Shown piece by piece: positions 7,937 through 16,723 of a stretch of 64,000 nucleotides of DNA. Origin of the DNA: Cytophagales bacterium. GTDB taxonomy: Bacteria > Bacteroidota > Bacteroidia > Cytophagales > Spirosomataceae. The stretch covers positions 1-64,000 of the forward strand of contig JANSYO010000015.1 in the NCBI GenBank assembly GCA_024742395.1, written 5' to 3'. Under the pieces are notes generated by a model that did no database searches, was not told the origin of the DNA, and saw only the letters and a program-made list of their open reading frames with translations. A program made the translations under genes and the position numbers. How positions within the stretch are numbered: position 1 is the first letter of the stretch; every line of letters begins with the position of its first letter.

Positions 7937-9526
7937 TTATCGTTTAGCATTTGAGGATTTTGTACTTATTTTTTGTTCGATTGTAGCCAATCTGTTTTCC
8001 AAAGAAGCATAATTCGAAAGTTTTGCTTCTAGCTCATTAATTTTCTTTTCCTGATTTTCAATTTTCTTTTCCTGTTCCTGAAAAGATTTAACTAATAAGG
8101 ATATTAATCCATTATAATTTACAGATTTGAATTCACCCCCTTTTTGTAACTCAAACCCTTTTACTAGACTTGGAAGAATATTCTCTACCTCCTGTGCAAT
8201 TAAACCATATTGAACCCTATCTGGTAGCCCCATTTCCTTTTGGTATTTATCCTTGTATTTGAAAGAAACAGGTTTAAGACGCATAATAACACTTGTAGCA
8301 TCTGCTACAGAAGTGATATGATCTTTTAAATTTCTATCTGACGGTCCATAAATTGAACCAGGCATTACTGACCCTTTAACATAAATATCTTTTTCAAAGT
8401 ATGACAGGTCACTGAAATTACTTTGACCCGCAACATATAAATTTGGATATGGGTTTGATTCTGTTCCTAAAACACCTTTTCCACCTTCTATTACAGAATT
8501 GACTCCGCCAGGACTAGCAGTTACTGTACCTGTAACAACAAGATCCCCCACTATTCTGGTGTTTCCAATAACTTCCAATTTATTATTTGCCGTAGGAGCC
8601 AATGTTCCTATCCCTACATTTCCATTTTCCATTAATGCTAAATTTAATGGAAAATTCCCAAGATTGTTGTGGAAGAAAAAAGTTCCATCCTGCTCAGAAC
8701 TCTGAGATCGACGAACTATTAATCCTTTATTAGAATTAGAAGCAGAGGTTATCTTAAGATTAGACCCACCATTGTCCTCGTCCCTCTTCAAATCTATCTC
8801 TTTAGCAAATGCTGTTCCAACTACCTGAAGGCGATAATTTGGAGAATTCGTCCCCAAACCAACGTTTCCGTTTGTGTTAATATATAAACTATTTTCAGGG
8901 GCATTCGGCCTAATTCTAAATGGCAATTTGCTACCATTTGTTACATCCCTAATAAAAAAATTAGTTTCATTACCTGCAATATCCCACGTTTGAGGCGTAA
9001 AGCCCGAAGAACCGTTTTGTTCTAATCTCATTGCTGGAGAATCGCCATCTGCCATATGTAATTCTACCACAGGATTCGAAGTCCCCAGACCAACATCTCC
9101 CTGTGAATCAATTCGTAAAGCGTTGTTTCCGGCATCAGCATCTACTCTGAAAGGTTGGGTTCCTGAATCTGAGTCCTCCAAAGCAAAATAGTTCGCACCA
9201 CCATTTTGAGTATCATTTGCAACTAAACGCCAGTCACGAGTCGGAAAACTTCCAGAATTACTGGTATCCATGAAATTAATTCTAAGATTATTTTCTTTTA
9301 AACGTTCTGTATCAAACCCAAAACTTTCTCCATTGACACAATCAAAACCTACACAAAGACTCCCTTGAATAACCACATCAGTTACGAATACCTGAGCAGT
9401 TACAGCTTTCGCTTCAGATATTGGAGAAATATTGTCTTGAGGTTTTGGATCATTTATACTTACCTGACTTTGAAGTGTAAAAAAAGCAATTGACAGATAT
9501 AAATATACCTTTGCATTAATTTTCAT
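7937..9526 (-). CDS. phage-fibre-like protein with S74 intramolecular chaperone domain (cassette 1)
   Basis: A 529-residue exported protein: signal-like N-terminus (MKINAKVYLYLSIAFFTLQSQ), an N-terminal module with GSLCVGFDCV, then three fibre repeats each ending in a VGLGT or VGIGT turn, a Gly-rich stretch, and a C-terminal Peptidase_S74 domain with the intact SDRNLKDHI motif (Ser-Lys type autocleavage seen in endosialidase and L-shaped tail fibres) and QYGLIAQEVENILPSLV. A coiled coil (QEQEKKIENQEKKINELEAKL) closes the protein. S74 domains fold fibre trimers and then cut themselves off. Bacteroidota carry many such chromosomal 'tail fiber domain' proteins with no phage nearby. I take ATG 9526, not 9538, by analogy with the paralogue. 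It is followed 4 bases later by the small protein gene. Confidence 0.82.
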   Translation of the reverse strand: MKINAKVYLYLSIAFFTLQSQVSINDPKPQDNISPISEAKAVTAQVFVTDVVIQGSLCVGFDCVNGESFGFDTERLKENNLRINFMDTSNSGSFPTRDWRLVANDTQNGGANYFALEDSDSGTQPFRVDADAGNNALRIDSQGDVGLGTSNPVVELHMADGDSPAMRLEQNGSSGFTPQTWDIAGNETNFFIRDVTNGSKLPFRIRPNAPENSLYINTNGNVGLGTNSPNYRLQVVGTAFAKEIDLKRDEDNGGSNLKITSASNSNKGLIVRRSQSSEQDGTFFFHNNLGNFPLNLALMENGNVGIGTLAPTANNKLEVIGNTRIVGDLVVTGTVTASPGGVNSVIEGGKGVLGTESNPYPNLYVAGQSNFSDLSYFEKDIYVKGSVMPGSIYGPSDRNLKDHITSVADATSVIMRLKPVSFKYKDKYQKEMGLPDRVQYGLIAQEVENILPSLVKGFELQKGGEFKSVNYNGLISLLVKSFQEQEKKIENQEKKINELEAKLSNYASLENRLATIEQKISTKSSNAKR

Positions 9527-9578
9527 AGTTTTGACCATTAAGTGGTTTTTAATAACTTAACAATATTACCAAAAAAAG

Positions 9579-10064
9579 ATGTCAGTTTCCTCATTCAAGA
9601 TGACTTTCCTGTTTATTTTTTTTTCTATACTTACTGGATGTCAAAGCAAAATAACAGATGAAAGGCTAGGCCTATACATTGACTACAAGGGGATTAAGCC
9701 GAAAACCGTAAGAGTGCTTCAAAATCAGCAAATAAAAACCGATAAGAATATTGGCTTCGCAAATTTTCTTACTATTGAAATCTTGGGTATAGACTCTTTC
9801 GAGAAACTTAGTTCAGGAAAGGTTTTACCGGGAGCGGAGTACGCGGTAGTTGATGAGAAACAAAACATTATATATATCACGAAAGATCTGTTTACCAAAT
9901 ATGGACTTATAGGAGTACCAGAGAAAGATGCTGCATCTTTAAAACTTAATTTAACAATTGGTAAGCCTATGGAAGTCGGAAAGAAATACTTTTTTCTTTT
10001 CAGGATTTGGGACAAAAACTCAGATAAAGAATTAAAAGGAAATTTAGAACTCAATGTTCAATGA
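9579..10064 (+). CDS. lipoprotein of unknown function
   Basis: A 161-residue lipoprotein with a hydrophobic leader and lipobox ILTGC (Cys at residue 21), so it should sit in a membrane facing the periplasm or surface. The mature part is rich in beta-strand-like segments (KTVRVLQNQQI, FANFLTIEILGI, KKYFFLFRIWDK, GNLELNVQ). I recognise no catalytic motif or family. A second in-frame ATG at residue 8 is an alternative start. The gene is divergent from the S74 gene, with only 40-52 bases between, and converges on uvrA with 5 bases between the stops and no visible terminator. Confidence 0.6.
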   Translation: MSVSSFKMTFLFIFFSILTGCQSKITDERLGLYIDYKGIKPKTVRVLQNQQIKTDKNIGFANFLTIEILGIDSFEKLSSGKVLPGAEYAVVDEKQNIIYITKDLFTKYGLIGVPEKDAASLKLNLTIGKPMEVGKKYFFLFRIWDKNSDKELKGNLELNVQ

Positions 10065-10069
10065 GAATA

Positions 10070-12913
10070 TTAAACCAACTCACTCTTCAAATATAAGCCG
10101 GTGTAGCTTGACTTGACTTTTGAAACTTCTTCAGGTGTGCCTTCTGCAACAATCTGTCCTCCTTTATTTCCGCCTTCTGGCCCCATATCAATAATATGGT
10201 CTGCCACTTTAATAACATCCATATTATGTTCAATAATTAGTGTAGTATTTCCCTTATCAACCAGTTTTTGGAGTACATCCAAAAGCTTTCTAATATCTTG
10301 AAAGTGAAGCCCGGTAGTGGGCTCATCTAGGATGTAAAGCGTTTTGCCTGTATCTCTTTTTGAAAGTTCTTCTGACAGTTTTACGCGTTGTGCCTCTCCA
10401 CCAGATAAGGTTGTAGCATGCTGCCCCAAGGTAATATAACCTAAACCTACATCATATAATGTTTTTACCCTCCTCTGTATACGAGGCTGGTTTTCAAAGA
10501 AATCCATGGCCTCTTCTACTGTCATGTCTAATACATCAGCTATAGACTTTCCCTTAAATCTCACCTCCAATGTTTCTCTGTTAAACCGTTTGCCTTTACA
10601 CGTTTCACATTCCACATGAACATCTGGCAGAAAATCCATTTCTACTTTCTTCATTCCACCACCTTGACAGGTTTCACACCTTCCGCCTTTTACATTGAAA
10701 GAAAATCTACCAGGCTTATAACCTCTTATTTTTGATTCTGGCAGCTCCGCAAACAAAGCCCGGATATCTGTAAACATGCCAGTATACGTAGCCGGATTAC
10801 TTCTCGGTGTTCTTCCAATGGGTGATTGATCTACCTCAATAACCTTATCAATATGCTCTAATCCCTTGATTTTTTTATACTCCAAAGGTTCTCTTTTAGC
10901 CCTGAAAAAATGTTGGTTTAATATAGGGAACAGCGTATCGTGAATTAATGAAGACTTTCCACTTCCACTTACTCCGGTAACGCAAACCATGCAGCCTAAT
11001 GGAATTTTCATATCCACCGTTTTAAGGTTATGACCCACTGCTCCTTTTAATTCCAGACTCTTTCCGTTTCCTTTCCTTCTTTCCTCAGGTACAGCAATCA
11101 TTTGTCTGCCGCTTAGGTAATCAGCTGTACTGCTACCATTTTTGAGAAATTCTTCAGGTGTACCTTTCCCTACCAATCTTCCACCATGACGTCCGGCACC
11201 TGGTCCAATATCCAGAATATAGTCAGATTCAAGCATCATATCTTTGTCATGCTCCACTATCAAAACTGTATTGCCCAGATCTCTAAGATCTTTCAGAGCC
11301 TTAATGAGTTTGACATTATCTCGCTGATGTAAACCAATGCTCGGCTCATCCATGATATAAAGTACACCTACTAATTGGGTTCCAATTTGCGTGGCAAGTC
11401 TTATTCGTTGTGCCTCGCCGCCTGAAAGTGATTTTAATGGTCTGTTCAGAGTTAAATAATCAAGACCTATTCCATGCAAAAAGCCAATCCTCTTCCTAAT
11501 TTCTTTTAAAATCTCAGTTGCAATCTGGTTTTGCTTTTTAGTCAGGTCATCTTCCAGATCTTCAAACCAGGCGGCAAGTTCTGAAATATCCATTTCTGCC
11601 AACTGAGCAATGTTCTTATCAGATATTCTAAAGTGCCTCGACTCAATTCTTAGACGTTCACCATTGCAATCAGGACAGGTCTTAATTATCATAAAATCTT
11701 TTAACCAGTCCTGTATTTTATCATTATCAGATTCCTGCTGCCTTTTTAAGAAGTTAATAATTCCCTCAAATTTTGTATTCCAATCTTCTCCAGGATACTT
11801 TTTTGAAGGAACTGCTACAGGATCTTCACTACCATAGAGAATTACATCTAATGCCTCTGCCGGTATCTTCTCAATAGGCGTACTAATGTTAGCCTTATAC
11901 TTTTTTAATATAACCTGAATCTGTTTGAAAATCCATAAATCTCTGTACTCTCCCAGTGCAGCTATTCCGCCCCTGCTGATACTTAAGGATTTGTCAGGAA
12001 TGATTGACTCCACTGTTACTTCTTCTACATTCCCCAATCCGTTACACGTAGGACAAGAGCCATAGGGAGAATTAAAAGAGAAAGAGTTAGGCGATGGTTC
12101 TTCGTAGCTAATCCCAGACTCCGGATCCATTAGATTTTGAGAAAGGTATTTTACATCACCATTATCAAAATGGAGTAACATTGAGCCCTTCCCTACCTTT
12201 AGTGCAGTTCCCACAGATTGGCTAACTCTATACCTGTCATCTGGCTTTGGCACTATTCTGTCAATTACAATTTCAATATCGTGAATCTTGTACCTGTCTA
12301 CCTGCATTTTAGGTACCAAATCCTGAATTTCTCCATCTACCCTGACTTTTGAATAACCCATTTTTCTAATCTGAACAAAAAGCTCTCTGTAGTGCCCTTT
12401 TCGTCCTTTTACTACCGGAGCCAAAATACTTACCTTTTGCCCCTCATAGTCAGTTTGTATCTGATCAACTATCTGATCTTGGGTTTGCTTGATCATGGGC
12501 TTCCCTGTCACATAACTATACGCGATACCTGCACGAGCAAATAAAAGACGAAGAAAATCATAAATCTCAGTAGTAGTTCCCACCGTAGAACGTGGATTTC
12601 TTGAGGTAGTTTTCTGCTCAATGCTTATTACAGGAGAAAGACCATTGATCTTATCAACGTCAGGCCTTTCCATATCACCAATAAAAGACCTTGCATACGC
12701 AGAGAAACTTTCCATGTATCTACGCTGCCCTTCAGCATAAATAGTATCAAAGGCCAGTGATGATTTACCAGAACCACTAATTCCCGTGACGGTTACCAGC
12801 TTATTTCTTGGAATTACAACATCAATGTTTTTTAAGTTGTGTTCTCTGGCTCCATAAACTTCTATTTGTTCATGCCCAGTTAGTTCTATGTCTGAAAGTA
12901 CCTTTTTCGCCAC
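10070..12913 (-). CDS. uvrA: UvrA, excinuclease ABC subunit A
   Basis: A 947-residue protein of the normal UvrA length. Two ABC ATPase modules are present: Walker A motifs [14 protein letters not shown] near the N-terminus and [14 protein letters not shown] in the second half, and two LSGGEAQR signature motifs each followed by a D-E-P Walker B region. Zinc-finger cysteine pairs ([16 protein letters not shown], and the CETCQGGG to CETCKGKR pair in the second module) fit the family. UvrA scans DNA for bulky damage with UvrB and loads it in nucleotide excision repair. It is transcribed alone on the minus strand with a -7 box at 12942-12949. No truncation or missing motif was seen. Confidence 0.97.
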   Translation of the reverse strand: MAKKVLSDIELTGHEQIEVYGAREHNLKNIDVVIPRNKLVTVTGISGSGKSSLAFDTIYAEGQRRYMESFSAYARSFIGDMERPDVDKINGLSPVISIEQKTTSRNPRSTVGTTTEIYDFLRLLFARAGIAYSYVTGKPMIKQTQDQIVDQIQTDYEGQKVSILAPVVKGRKGHYRELFVQIRKMGYSKVRVDGEIQDLVPKMQVDRYKIHDIEIVIDRIVPKPDDRYRVSQSVGTALKVGKGSMLLHFDNGDVKYLSQNLMDPESGISYEEPSPNSFSFNSPYGSCPTCNGLGNVEEVTVESIIPDKSLSISRGGIAALGEYRDLWIFKQIQVILKKYKANISTPIEKIPAEALDVILYGSEDPVAVPSKKYPGEDWNTKFEGIINFLKRQQESDNDKIQDWLKDFMIIKTCPDCNGERLRIESRHFRISDKNIAQLAEMDISELAAWFEDLEDDLTKKQNQIATEILKEIRKRIGFLHGIGLDYLTLNRPLKSLSGGEAQRIRLATQIGTQLVGVLYIMDEPSIGLHQRDNVKLIKALKDLRDLGNTVLIVEHDKDMMLESDYILDIGPGAGRHGGRLVGKGTPEEFLKNGSSTADYLSGRQMIAVPEERRKGNGKSLELKGAVGHNLKTVDMKIPLGCMVCVTGVSGSGKSSLIHDTLFPILNQHFFRAKREPLEYKKIKGLEHIDKVIEVDQSPIGRTPRSNPATYTGMFTDIRALFAELPESKIRGYKPGRFSFNVKGGRCETCQGGGMKKVEMDFLPDVHVECETCKGKRFNRETLEVRFKGKSIADVLDMTVEEAMDFFENQPRIQRRVKTLYDVGLGYITLGQHATTLSGGEAQRVKLSEELSKRDTGKTLYILDEPTTGLHFQDIRKLLDVLQKLVDKGNTTLIIEHNMDVIKVADHIIDMGPEGGNKGGQIVAEGTPEEVSKVKSSYTGLYLKSELV

Positions 12914-12941
12914 GAAATTCTTGTCAAAATTGGATAATCTG

Positions 12942-12949
12942 CAAAGCTA
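12942..12949 (-). promoter_or_regulatory. -7 promoter box for uvrA
   Basis: On the minus strand the sequence reads TAGCTTTG, a full match to TAnnTTTG, 28 bases before the uvrA start codon. No clear -33 TTG at normal spacing. Confidence 0.5.
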
Positions 12950-13001
12950 ACAATAACCACTAGAAAGGCATTCCCCAGATTTTAAAAAGCTAAGATTTAT
13001 A

Positions 13002-13232
13002 TCAGACTAGTCCATCTCTCTTAAGCTCAAGATACAATTCTTCTACTTTTTGCCTGGCCCAAGGTGTTTGCCTGAGAAATTTCAAAGAAGAATTGATTGT
13101 TGGATTGCTGTTAAAGCAATTAATCCTGATAATTTTCCCTAAAGCTGCCCAACCAAAATGATCAACCAATGCATGCAGTATTGTATCTAGGCGAATACCA
13201 TGAAGGGGGTTATTGGGCTGTTCCTTACTCAT
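13002..13232 (-). CDS. VF530 (DUF2132) family DNA-binding protein
   Basis: A 76-residue protein matching the VF530/DUF2132 family over its whole length: NPLHGIRLDTIL, then HFGWAALGKIIRINCFNSNPTINSSLKFLRQTPWARQKVEELYL. The conserved pattern 'NPLHG..LE.IL..LV...GW..L...I.I.CF...PS..SSLKFLRKTPWAR..VE..Y' is plainly visible. Family members are small helical proteins described as DNA-binding from structural work; the cellular role is not known. The ATG follows directly after the stop of the 343-residue gene upstream, so the pair is probably translationally coupled. Confidence 0.9.
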   Translation of the reverse strand: MSKEQPNNPLHGIRLDTILHALVDHFGWAALGKIIRINCFNSNPTINSSLKFLRQTPWARQKVEELYLELKRDGLV

Positions 13233-14264
13233 TTATTTAATTTCATTTTGTTGACAAAGCACTTCATATTCCAAAAGTAAGGCAATTTCGTGAGCTCTGC
13301 ATTTCCATCCAATTATAGCCCAGTGTTTTGAAGCAATCCAATTTGTAACTCTATTATTAAAAGGAGCAAAAGGTGCACCAATAAAAGAATAGAACCTATT
13401 GTCTTCAAAGGTATTTAAATCAAAATTTATGCGTTTGATTTTCACACCAAGTTTTAAGGCACAGATACCTAACAAAACTCTGTTTATTGGTGATTTTTCA
13501 ATTGTTATCAGTTCAGAAATACTTTCTATGATCCATTTCCTGGCTTCATCTAATTGTGGCACTTCAAACTTGTAAAGCAATCTTGCAAAATGATACAGAA
13601 TCAAAGCAACACTTCCATAATGTCGGGAAACCCAAAATGGGTTTTCCAGATAAGCTCCCGACACAATCGATTTATTCAGATACTTTAAAGTAGCTATATC
13701 ATGGGAGTTCAATGGAAGTCCAGAACTAAGAATCAAATACATTAAATTACATAAGGCACAAACGTCCTTTTCTTTTGGCATACTTTCACCAAACCAGGTA
13801 TCATAAACCAAATCTTCCCCGACATGAGCTTTTAGTTTCTCTCTTAATAGTTCTACCTCCGTATTGTTTGCGGTGTTCACCACGTAAATGAGTGAGGTAT
13901 CGTCAATATCATCTGGTAGTTTAAAATGCTTTAAACGATGAAACAAGTATCCATTAGGAAAATGAAGAGAAGGTTTTGTTTGCCAAAAATTATACGTACT
14001 TAATCCGTCTTTATTTCTGTAATTTTCAAAGTTCTGTGTAATAGCTTCTATTATTGATTTCACAGCAATCTTCTGATCTTCGGAAAGATGAGTTAAGATT
14101 TCAGAAAGAATAAAAGCCACAGAGGCTGAAGCAAAAATACTTGTATCCTTTCTTATGTAAGAAAAGGTCCTATTCACCCTAAATGTGGGCAACAAACCTT
14201 TATTAAAATAAGGGTTTTCTTCAGACTGCTCCTCAGTTATTCGTTGAATAAGGTTTGAAATCAA
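13233..14264 (-). CDS. unknown 343-residue helical protein with a DIDDTS motif
   Basis: I do not recognise the family. The protein is soluble and alpha-helix rich with no signal peptide. It contains LPDDIDDTSLIYV near residue 120, which resembles the DxDD(T) acid motif of class II terpene cyclases and related alpha/alpha-toroid proteins, but it is much shorter than those enzymes. Other notable segments are WVSRHYGSVALILYHFARLL and APFNNRVTNWIASKHWAIIGW. The start is TTG at 14264; an in-frame stop lies eight codons upstream and no ATG intervenes. The gene ends exactly where the VF530 gene begins. An alpha/alpha-toroid fold is an inference; enzymatic activity is not supported by more than the one motif. 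Confidence 0.55.
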   Translation of the reverse strand: MISNLIQRITEEQSEENPYFNKGLLPTFRVNRTFSYIRKDTSIFASASVAFILSEILTHLSEDQKIAVKSIIEAITQNFENYRNKDGLSTYNFWQTKPSLHFPNGYLFHRLKHFKLPDDIDDTSLIYVVNTANNTEVELLREKLKAHVGEDLVYDTWFGESMPKEKDVCALCNLMYLILSSGLPLNSHDIATLKYLNKSIVSGAYLENPFWVSRHYGSVALILYHFARLLYKFEVPQLDEARKWIIESISELITIEKSPINRVLLGICALKLGVKIKRINFDLNTFEDNRFYSFIGAPFAPFNNRVTNWIASKHWAIIGWKCRAHEIALLLEYEVLCQQNEIK

Positions 14265-14286
14265 TGGATTTTCGTTCTTGATTTTT

Positions 14287-14294
14287 TAGATTTG
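14287..14294 (+). promoter_or_regulatory. -7 promoter box for the DUF3127 gene
   Basis: TAGATTTG is a full match to TAnnTTTG, 40 bases before the ATG at 14335. No clear -33 TTG at normal spacing. Confidence 0.45.
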
Positions 14295-14334
14295 CAGCCA
14301 AATTAAAGAAAATCTATACTAAAAGTTAAAAGCA

Positions 14335-14676
14335 ATGGAGATCAGCGGAAACATTATTCAGATATTACCTTTACAAAGCGGAGAAGGGAAAAATGGTGTT
14401 TGGAAAAAACAAGACTTTGTCATTGAAACAGAAAGCCAGTATCCTAAGAAAGTTTGTATCTCTATGTGGGGCGACAGAATTGATGAAAGTGTACTTCAGG
14501 TAGGAAATAATGTTACGGCTTCAATTGATGTAGAAAGCAGAGAATATAACGGAAGATGGTATACTGACGTTAAGGCTTGGAAAATTGAAGCTACAGGAAC
14601 TGCTCAGAGCCCTGAATCATCTGCTCCTGCAGAAATTCCGGCGGCCATGGAGGGTGAAGATGACCTACCTTTCTAA
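14335..14676 (+). CDS. DUF3127 OB-fold-like protein with SSB-type acidic tail
   Basis: A 113-residue protein of the DUF3127 family, typical of Bacteroidota. Residues 1-85 have an OB-fold-like strand pattern (EISGNIIQILPL, KKQDFVIETES, KKVCISMWGD, VTASIDVESREYNGRWYTDVKAWKIE). A disordered Pro/Ala/Ser linker follows and the protein ends in EGEDDLPF. That end closely resembles the acidic Asp-Asp-x-Pro-Phe tip with which bacterial single-stranded DNA-binding proteins recruit repair and replication partners. So it may be an SSB-like nucleic-acid binder; this is inference from the tail and fold. It has its own promoter box and lies just upstream of the rpmG promoter. Confidence 0.85.
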   Translation: MEISGNIIQILPLQSGEGKNGVWKKQDFVIETESQYPKKVCISMWGDRIDESVLQVGNNVTASIDVESREYNGRWYTDVKAWKIEATGTAQSPESSAPAEIPAAMEGEDDLPF

Positions 14677-14712
14677 ATATTTAGAAATTAGTCTTTTATT
14701 TTTCATTAACTA

Positions 14713-14743
14713 TTGGGTAAAATATTAATAATTATTACCTTTG
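14713..14743 (+). promoter_or_regulatory. promoter of rpmG: TTG-N20-TACCTTTG
   Basis: TTG at 14713-14715 and TACCTTTG at 14736-14743 are separated by 20 bases, an excellent match to the Bacteroidota sigma-ABfr promoter (-33 TTG, -7 TAnnTTTG). The -7 box is 41 bases before the rpmG ATG. A strong promoter is expected for a ribosomal protein gene. Confidence 0.75.
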
Positions 14744-14784
14744 CATCCCTGTTTAGAAAAAGAGAGATTTAATCAGATAAAGCA

Positions 14785-14967
14785 ATGGCTAAAAAAGGCA
14801 ATAGAGTTCAGGTAATTTTGGAGTGTACAGAGCATAAAGAATCTGGTATGCCAGGGATGTCTCGTTACATCACTACCAAGAACCGTAAAAATACTACGGC
14901 TAGACTAGAACTAAAGAAATACAATCCGGTTTTAAGAAAATATACTGTTCACAAAGAAATCAAGTAA
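14785..14967 (+). CDS. rpmG: 50S ribosomal protein L33
   Basis: A 60-residue protein recognisable along its length as bL33: [18 protein letters not shown], then [35 protein letters not shown]. It has no zinc-ribbon cysteine pairs (one Cys only, at residue 14), so it is the zinc-free (C-minus) form. It starts a short cluster with the DUF4295 gene 28 bases downstream and, further on, ftsY. L28 (rpmB), which often precedes rpmG, is absent here. A strong promoter precedes it, and a terminator follows the DUF4295 gene. Confidence 0.96.
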   Translation: MAKKGNRVQVILECTEHKESGMPGMSRYITTKNRKNTTARLELKKYNPVLRKYTVHKEIK

Positions 14968-14995
14968 TTTTCCAGAACCTTAACAGAATAAGATC

Positions 14996-15151
14996 ATGGC
15001 AAAGAAAGTAGTAGCAACCTTACAAGATAAGTCAAAACTTAAAAACTTTTCAAAAGTAGTTAGAGCCATCAAGTCTCCAAAGACTGGTGCATATACTTTC
15101 AAAGAGGAGATGGTTCCTGTGGAGCTGGTAAGTGATGTACTGAAAAGCTAA
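14996..15151 (+). CDS. DUF4295 small basic protein (51 residues)
   Basis: A 51-residue basic protein beginning MAKKVVATLQDKSK and ending ELVSDVLKS. It matches the DUF4295 family, a Bacteroidota-specific small protein nearly always encoded between rpmG and ftsY. The size, charge and constant partner suggest a ribosome-associated protein, but that is inference. The ATG lies 28 bases after the rpmG stop and a very good terminator begins 25 bases after its own stop, so rpmG and this gene form a two-gene transcript. It is easy to miss because of its length. Confidence 0.9.
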   Translation: MAKKVVATLQDKSKLKNFSKVVRAIKSPKTGAYTFKEEMVPVELVSDVLKS

Positions 15152-15175
15152 GGTTCAAAAACAACGATTTTAAGA

Positions 15176-15207
15176 AAGCCTTGCAGGAAACTGTAAGGCT
15201 TTTTTTA
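15176..15207 (+). terminator. Rho-independent terminator after rpmG-DUF4295
   Basis: AAGCCTTGCAG pairs with CTGTAAGGCTT (11 pairs, one wobble) around a GAAA tetraloop, followed directly by a T run at 15200-15206. Confidence 0.9.
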
Positions 15208-15231
15208 TATTTCCCATCTTAGAATAGCATC

Positions 15232-15633
15232 ATGAAAGGCAAAAAGCGGTTTACCTCAGTAATACATGTTGTCAAAGAAAATCTTGATGAGCTCAATCAT
15301 GTCAATAATGTAGAATACCTGAAGTATCTTCAGGAGGCAGCTATTCAGCATTGGTATGATGTGGCTACTACGGATGAGATTGACCAGATACGGTGGATTG
15401 CCAAAAAACACATCATTGAATATTTTAAGCCTGCTTTTGAGAATGATGAATTAATAATTACCACTTGGATAGAAAAATACAACTCAATTAGTACAGAAAG
15501 ACATTATCAAATTCACCGCGGAAATGACCTCATAGTAGAAGCACAAACCCTTTGGATTGCCCTTGACAGCGGCACTCTCAAACCCAAAAGGTTATCGAAA
15601 TCTATTTTAGCCAAATTCGACTCACTTTTTTAA
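15232..15633 (+). CDS. 4HBT hotdog-fold acyl-CoA thioesterase (YbgC/FadM-like)
   Basis: A 133-residue single-domain hotdog protein. The family motif is seen at residues 17-35 as DELNHVNNVEYLKYLQEA, with the Asp, His-x-Asn and Tyr positions of the YbgC/FadM-type 4-hydroxybenzoyl-CoA thioesterase group. The later strand ending in IVEAQTLWIALD is the other conserved part. It should hydrolyse an acyl-CoA thioester in the cytoplasm; chain length cannot be told. The gene lies between a terminator upstream (15176-15207) and ftsY 79 bases downstream, so it probably has its own promoter. Confidence 0.85.
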   Translation: MKGKKRFTSVIHVVKENLDELNHVNNVEYLKYLQEAAIQHWYDVATTDEIDQIRWIAKKHIIEYFKPAFENDELIITTWIEKYNSISTERHYQIHRGNDLIVEAQTLWIALDSGTLKPKRLSKSILAKFDSLF

Positions 15634-15712
15634 TTCAAAAAAAGCAGAAAGGCAAGTCTACTGAACTAAGCTTATTAACTTTACGTCTTTACTATCAGAT
15701 AAAAAATACCAC

Positions 15713-16672
15713 ATGGGCATATTCAACTTTTTCAGTAAGGAAAAAAAGGAAACGCTGGATAAAGGTCTGGAAAAATCTAAAACCGGGATTTTCGATAAAA
15801 TTAGTAGAGCTGTAGTCGGCAAATCTTCTGTAGACGAAGAGGTTTTAGATGAGCTGGAGGAAATTCTTATATCTTCTGATGTAGGGGTAGATACTACAGT
15901 TAAAATAATCAGAAGAATTGAAAAAAGAGTAGCTGAAGACAAATACACTTCAGTAGCCGAGTTGGATACAATATTAAGAGAAGAAGCGGCCGCCCTCCTG
16001 GAAGAAAACAATTCACAGGATGTTCAGAATAGTTTTGAGACCGATAATTTACCAAAACCCTATGTATTGATGGTGGTCGGTGTCAATGGAGTTGGTAAAA
16101 CCACAACTATTGGAAAGCTTGCTCATAATTTTCAGAAAAATGGCAAAAAGGTGGTTCTAGGTGCCGCTGATACTTTCAGAGCCGCAGCTGTAGATCAGTT
16201 AAAACTGTGGGGAGAAAGAGTGGGTGTAGAGGTTATTGACCATGGAATGAATACCGACCCCTCATCTGTGGCTTACGATGCTGTTAAAACCGGGGTAGAG
16301 AAAAATGCCGATGTTATCATTATTGATACCGCCGGACGACTTCACACCAAGGTTAATCTAATGAACGAATTGGGTAAAATTAAAAGAGTCATGCAGAAAG
16401 TGCTACCTGAGGCCCCGCATGAAGTGATGCTGGTACTGGATGGAAGTACTGGACAAAATGCCACTATTCAGGCACGCGAATTCACCAAAGTGACTGAAAT
16501 TAACTCTTTAGCCATAACCAAATTAGATGGCACTGCTAAAGGCGGCGTTGTAATTGGTATTTCTGATGAGTTCAAGATCCCTGTAAAATACATAGGTATT
16601 GGAGAAAAAATGGAAGACTTACAAGTGTTTAATAAAATGGAGTTTGTAGATTCTCTATTCAAAAAGCAATAA
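15713..16672 (+). CDS. ftsY: FtsY, signal recognition particle receptor
   Basis: A 319-residue SRP GTPase. The N domain occupies roughly residues 25-110 and the G domain the rest, with P-loop GVNGVGKTT at 123-131, DTFRAAAVDQL, DTAGRLHTKVNLMNEL and TKLDGTAKGG. FtsY receives ribosome-SRP complexes at the inner membrane. The acidic A domain found in E. coli is almost absent, as is usual for Bacteroidota. The start is fixed by MGIFNFFSKEKKE, a short amphipathic N-terminus common to the group. Its position after rpmG and DUF4295 matches the conserved order in the phylum. Confidence 0.97.
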   Translation: MGIFNFFSKEKKETLDKGLEKSKTGIFDKISRAVVGKSSVDEEVLDELEEILISSDVGVDTTVKIIRRIEKRVAEDKYTSVAELDTILREEAAALLEENNSQDVQNSFETDNLPKPYVLMVVGVNGVGKTTTIGKLAHNFQKNGKKVVLGAADTFRAAAVDQLKLWGERVGVEVIDHGMNTDPSSVAYDAVKTGVEKNADVIIIDTAGRLHTKVNLMNELGKIKRVMQKVLPEAPHEVMLVLDGSTGQNATIQAREFTKVTEINSLAITKLDGTAKGGVVIGISDEFKIPVKYIGIGEKMEDLQVFNKMEFVDSLFKKQ

Positions 16673-16700
16673 AAAAGGGTGCCCAAAATGGACAACCCTT
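16671..16700 (-). terminator. convergent terminator between ftsY and the YceI gene
   Basis: On the minus strand AAGGGT-T-GTCCA pairs with TGGGC-ACCCTT and is followed by a T run, so it ends the YceI gene. The hairpin can form on the other strand too, overlapping the ftsY stop, but has a weaker T run there. Confidence 0.65.
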
Positions 16701-16723
16701 CTTATATACATTCTTGACAGGAA

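Noticed and set aside
5931-9526. Prophage remnant because of the tail-fibre-like proteins
   Set aside because: No capsid, terminase, portal, integrase or lysis gene is nearby, both proteins have export signals, and such chromosomal S74 proteins are common in Bacteroidota.
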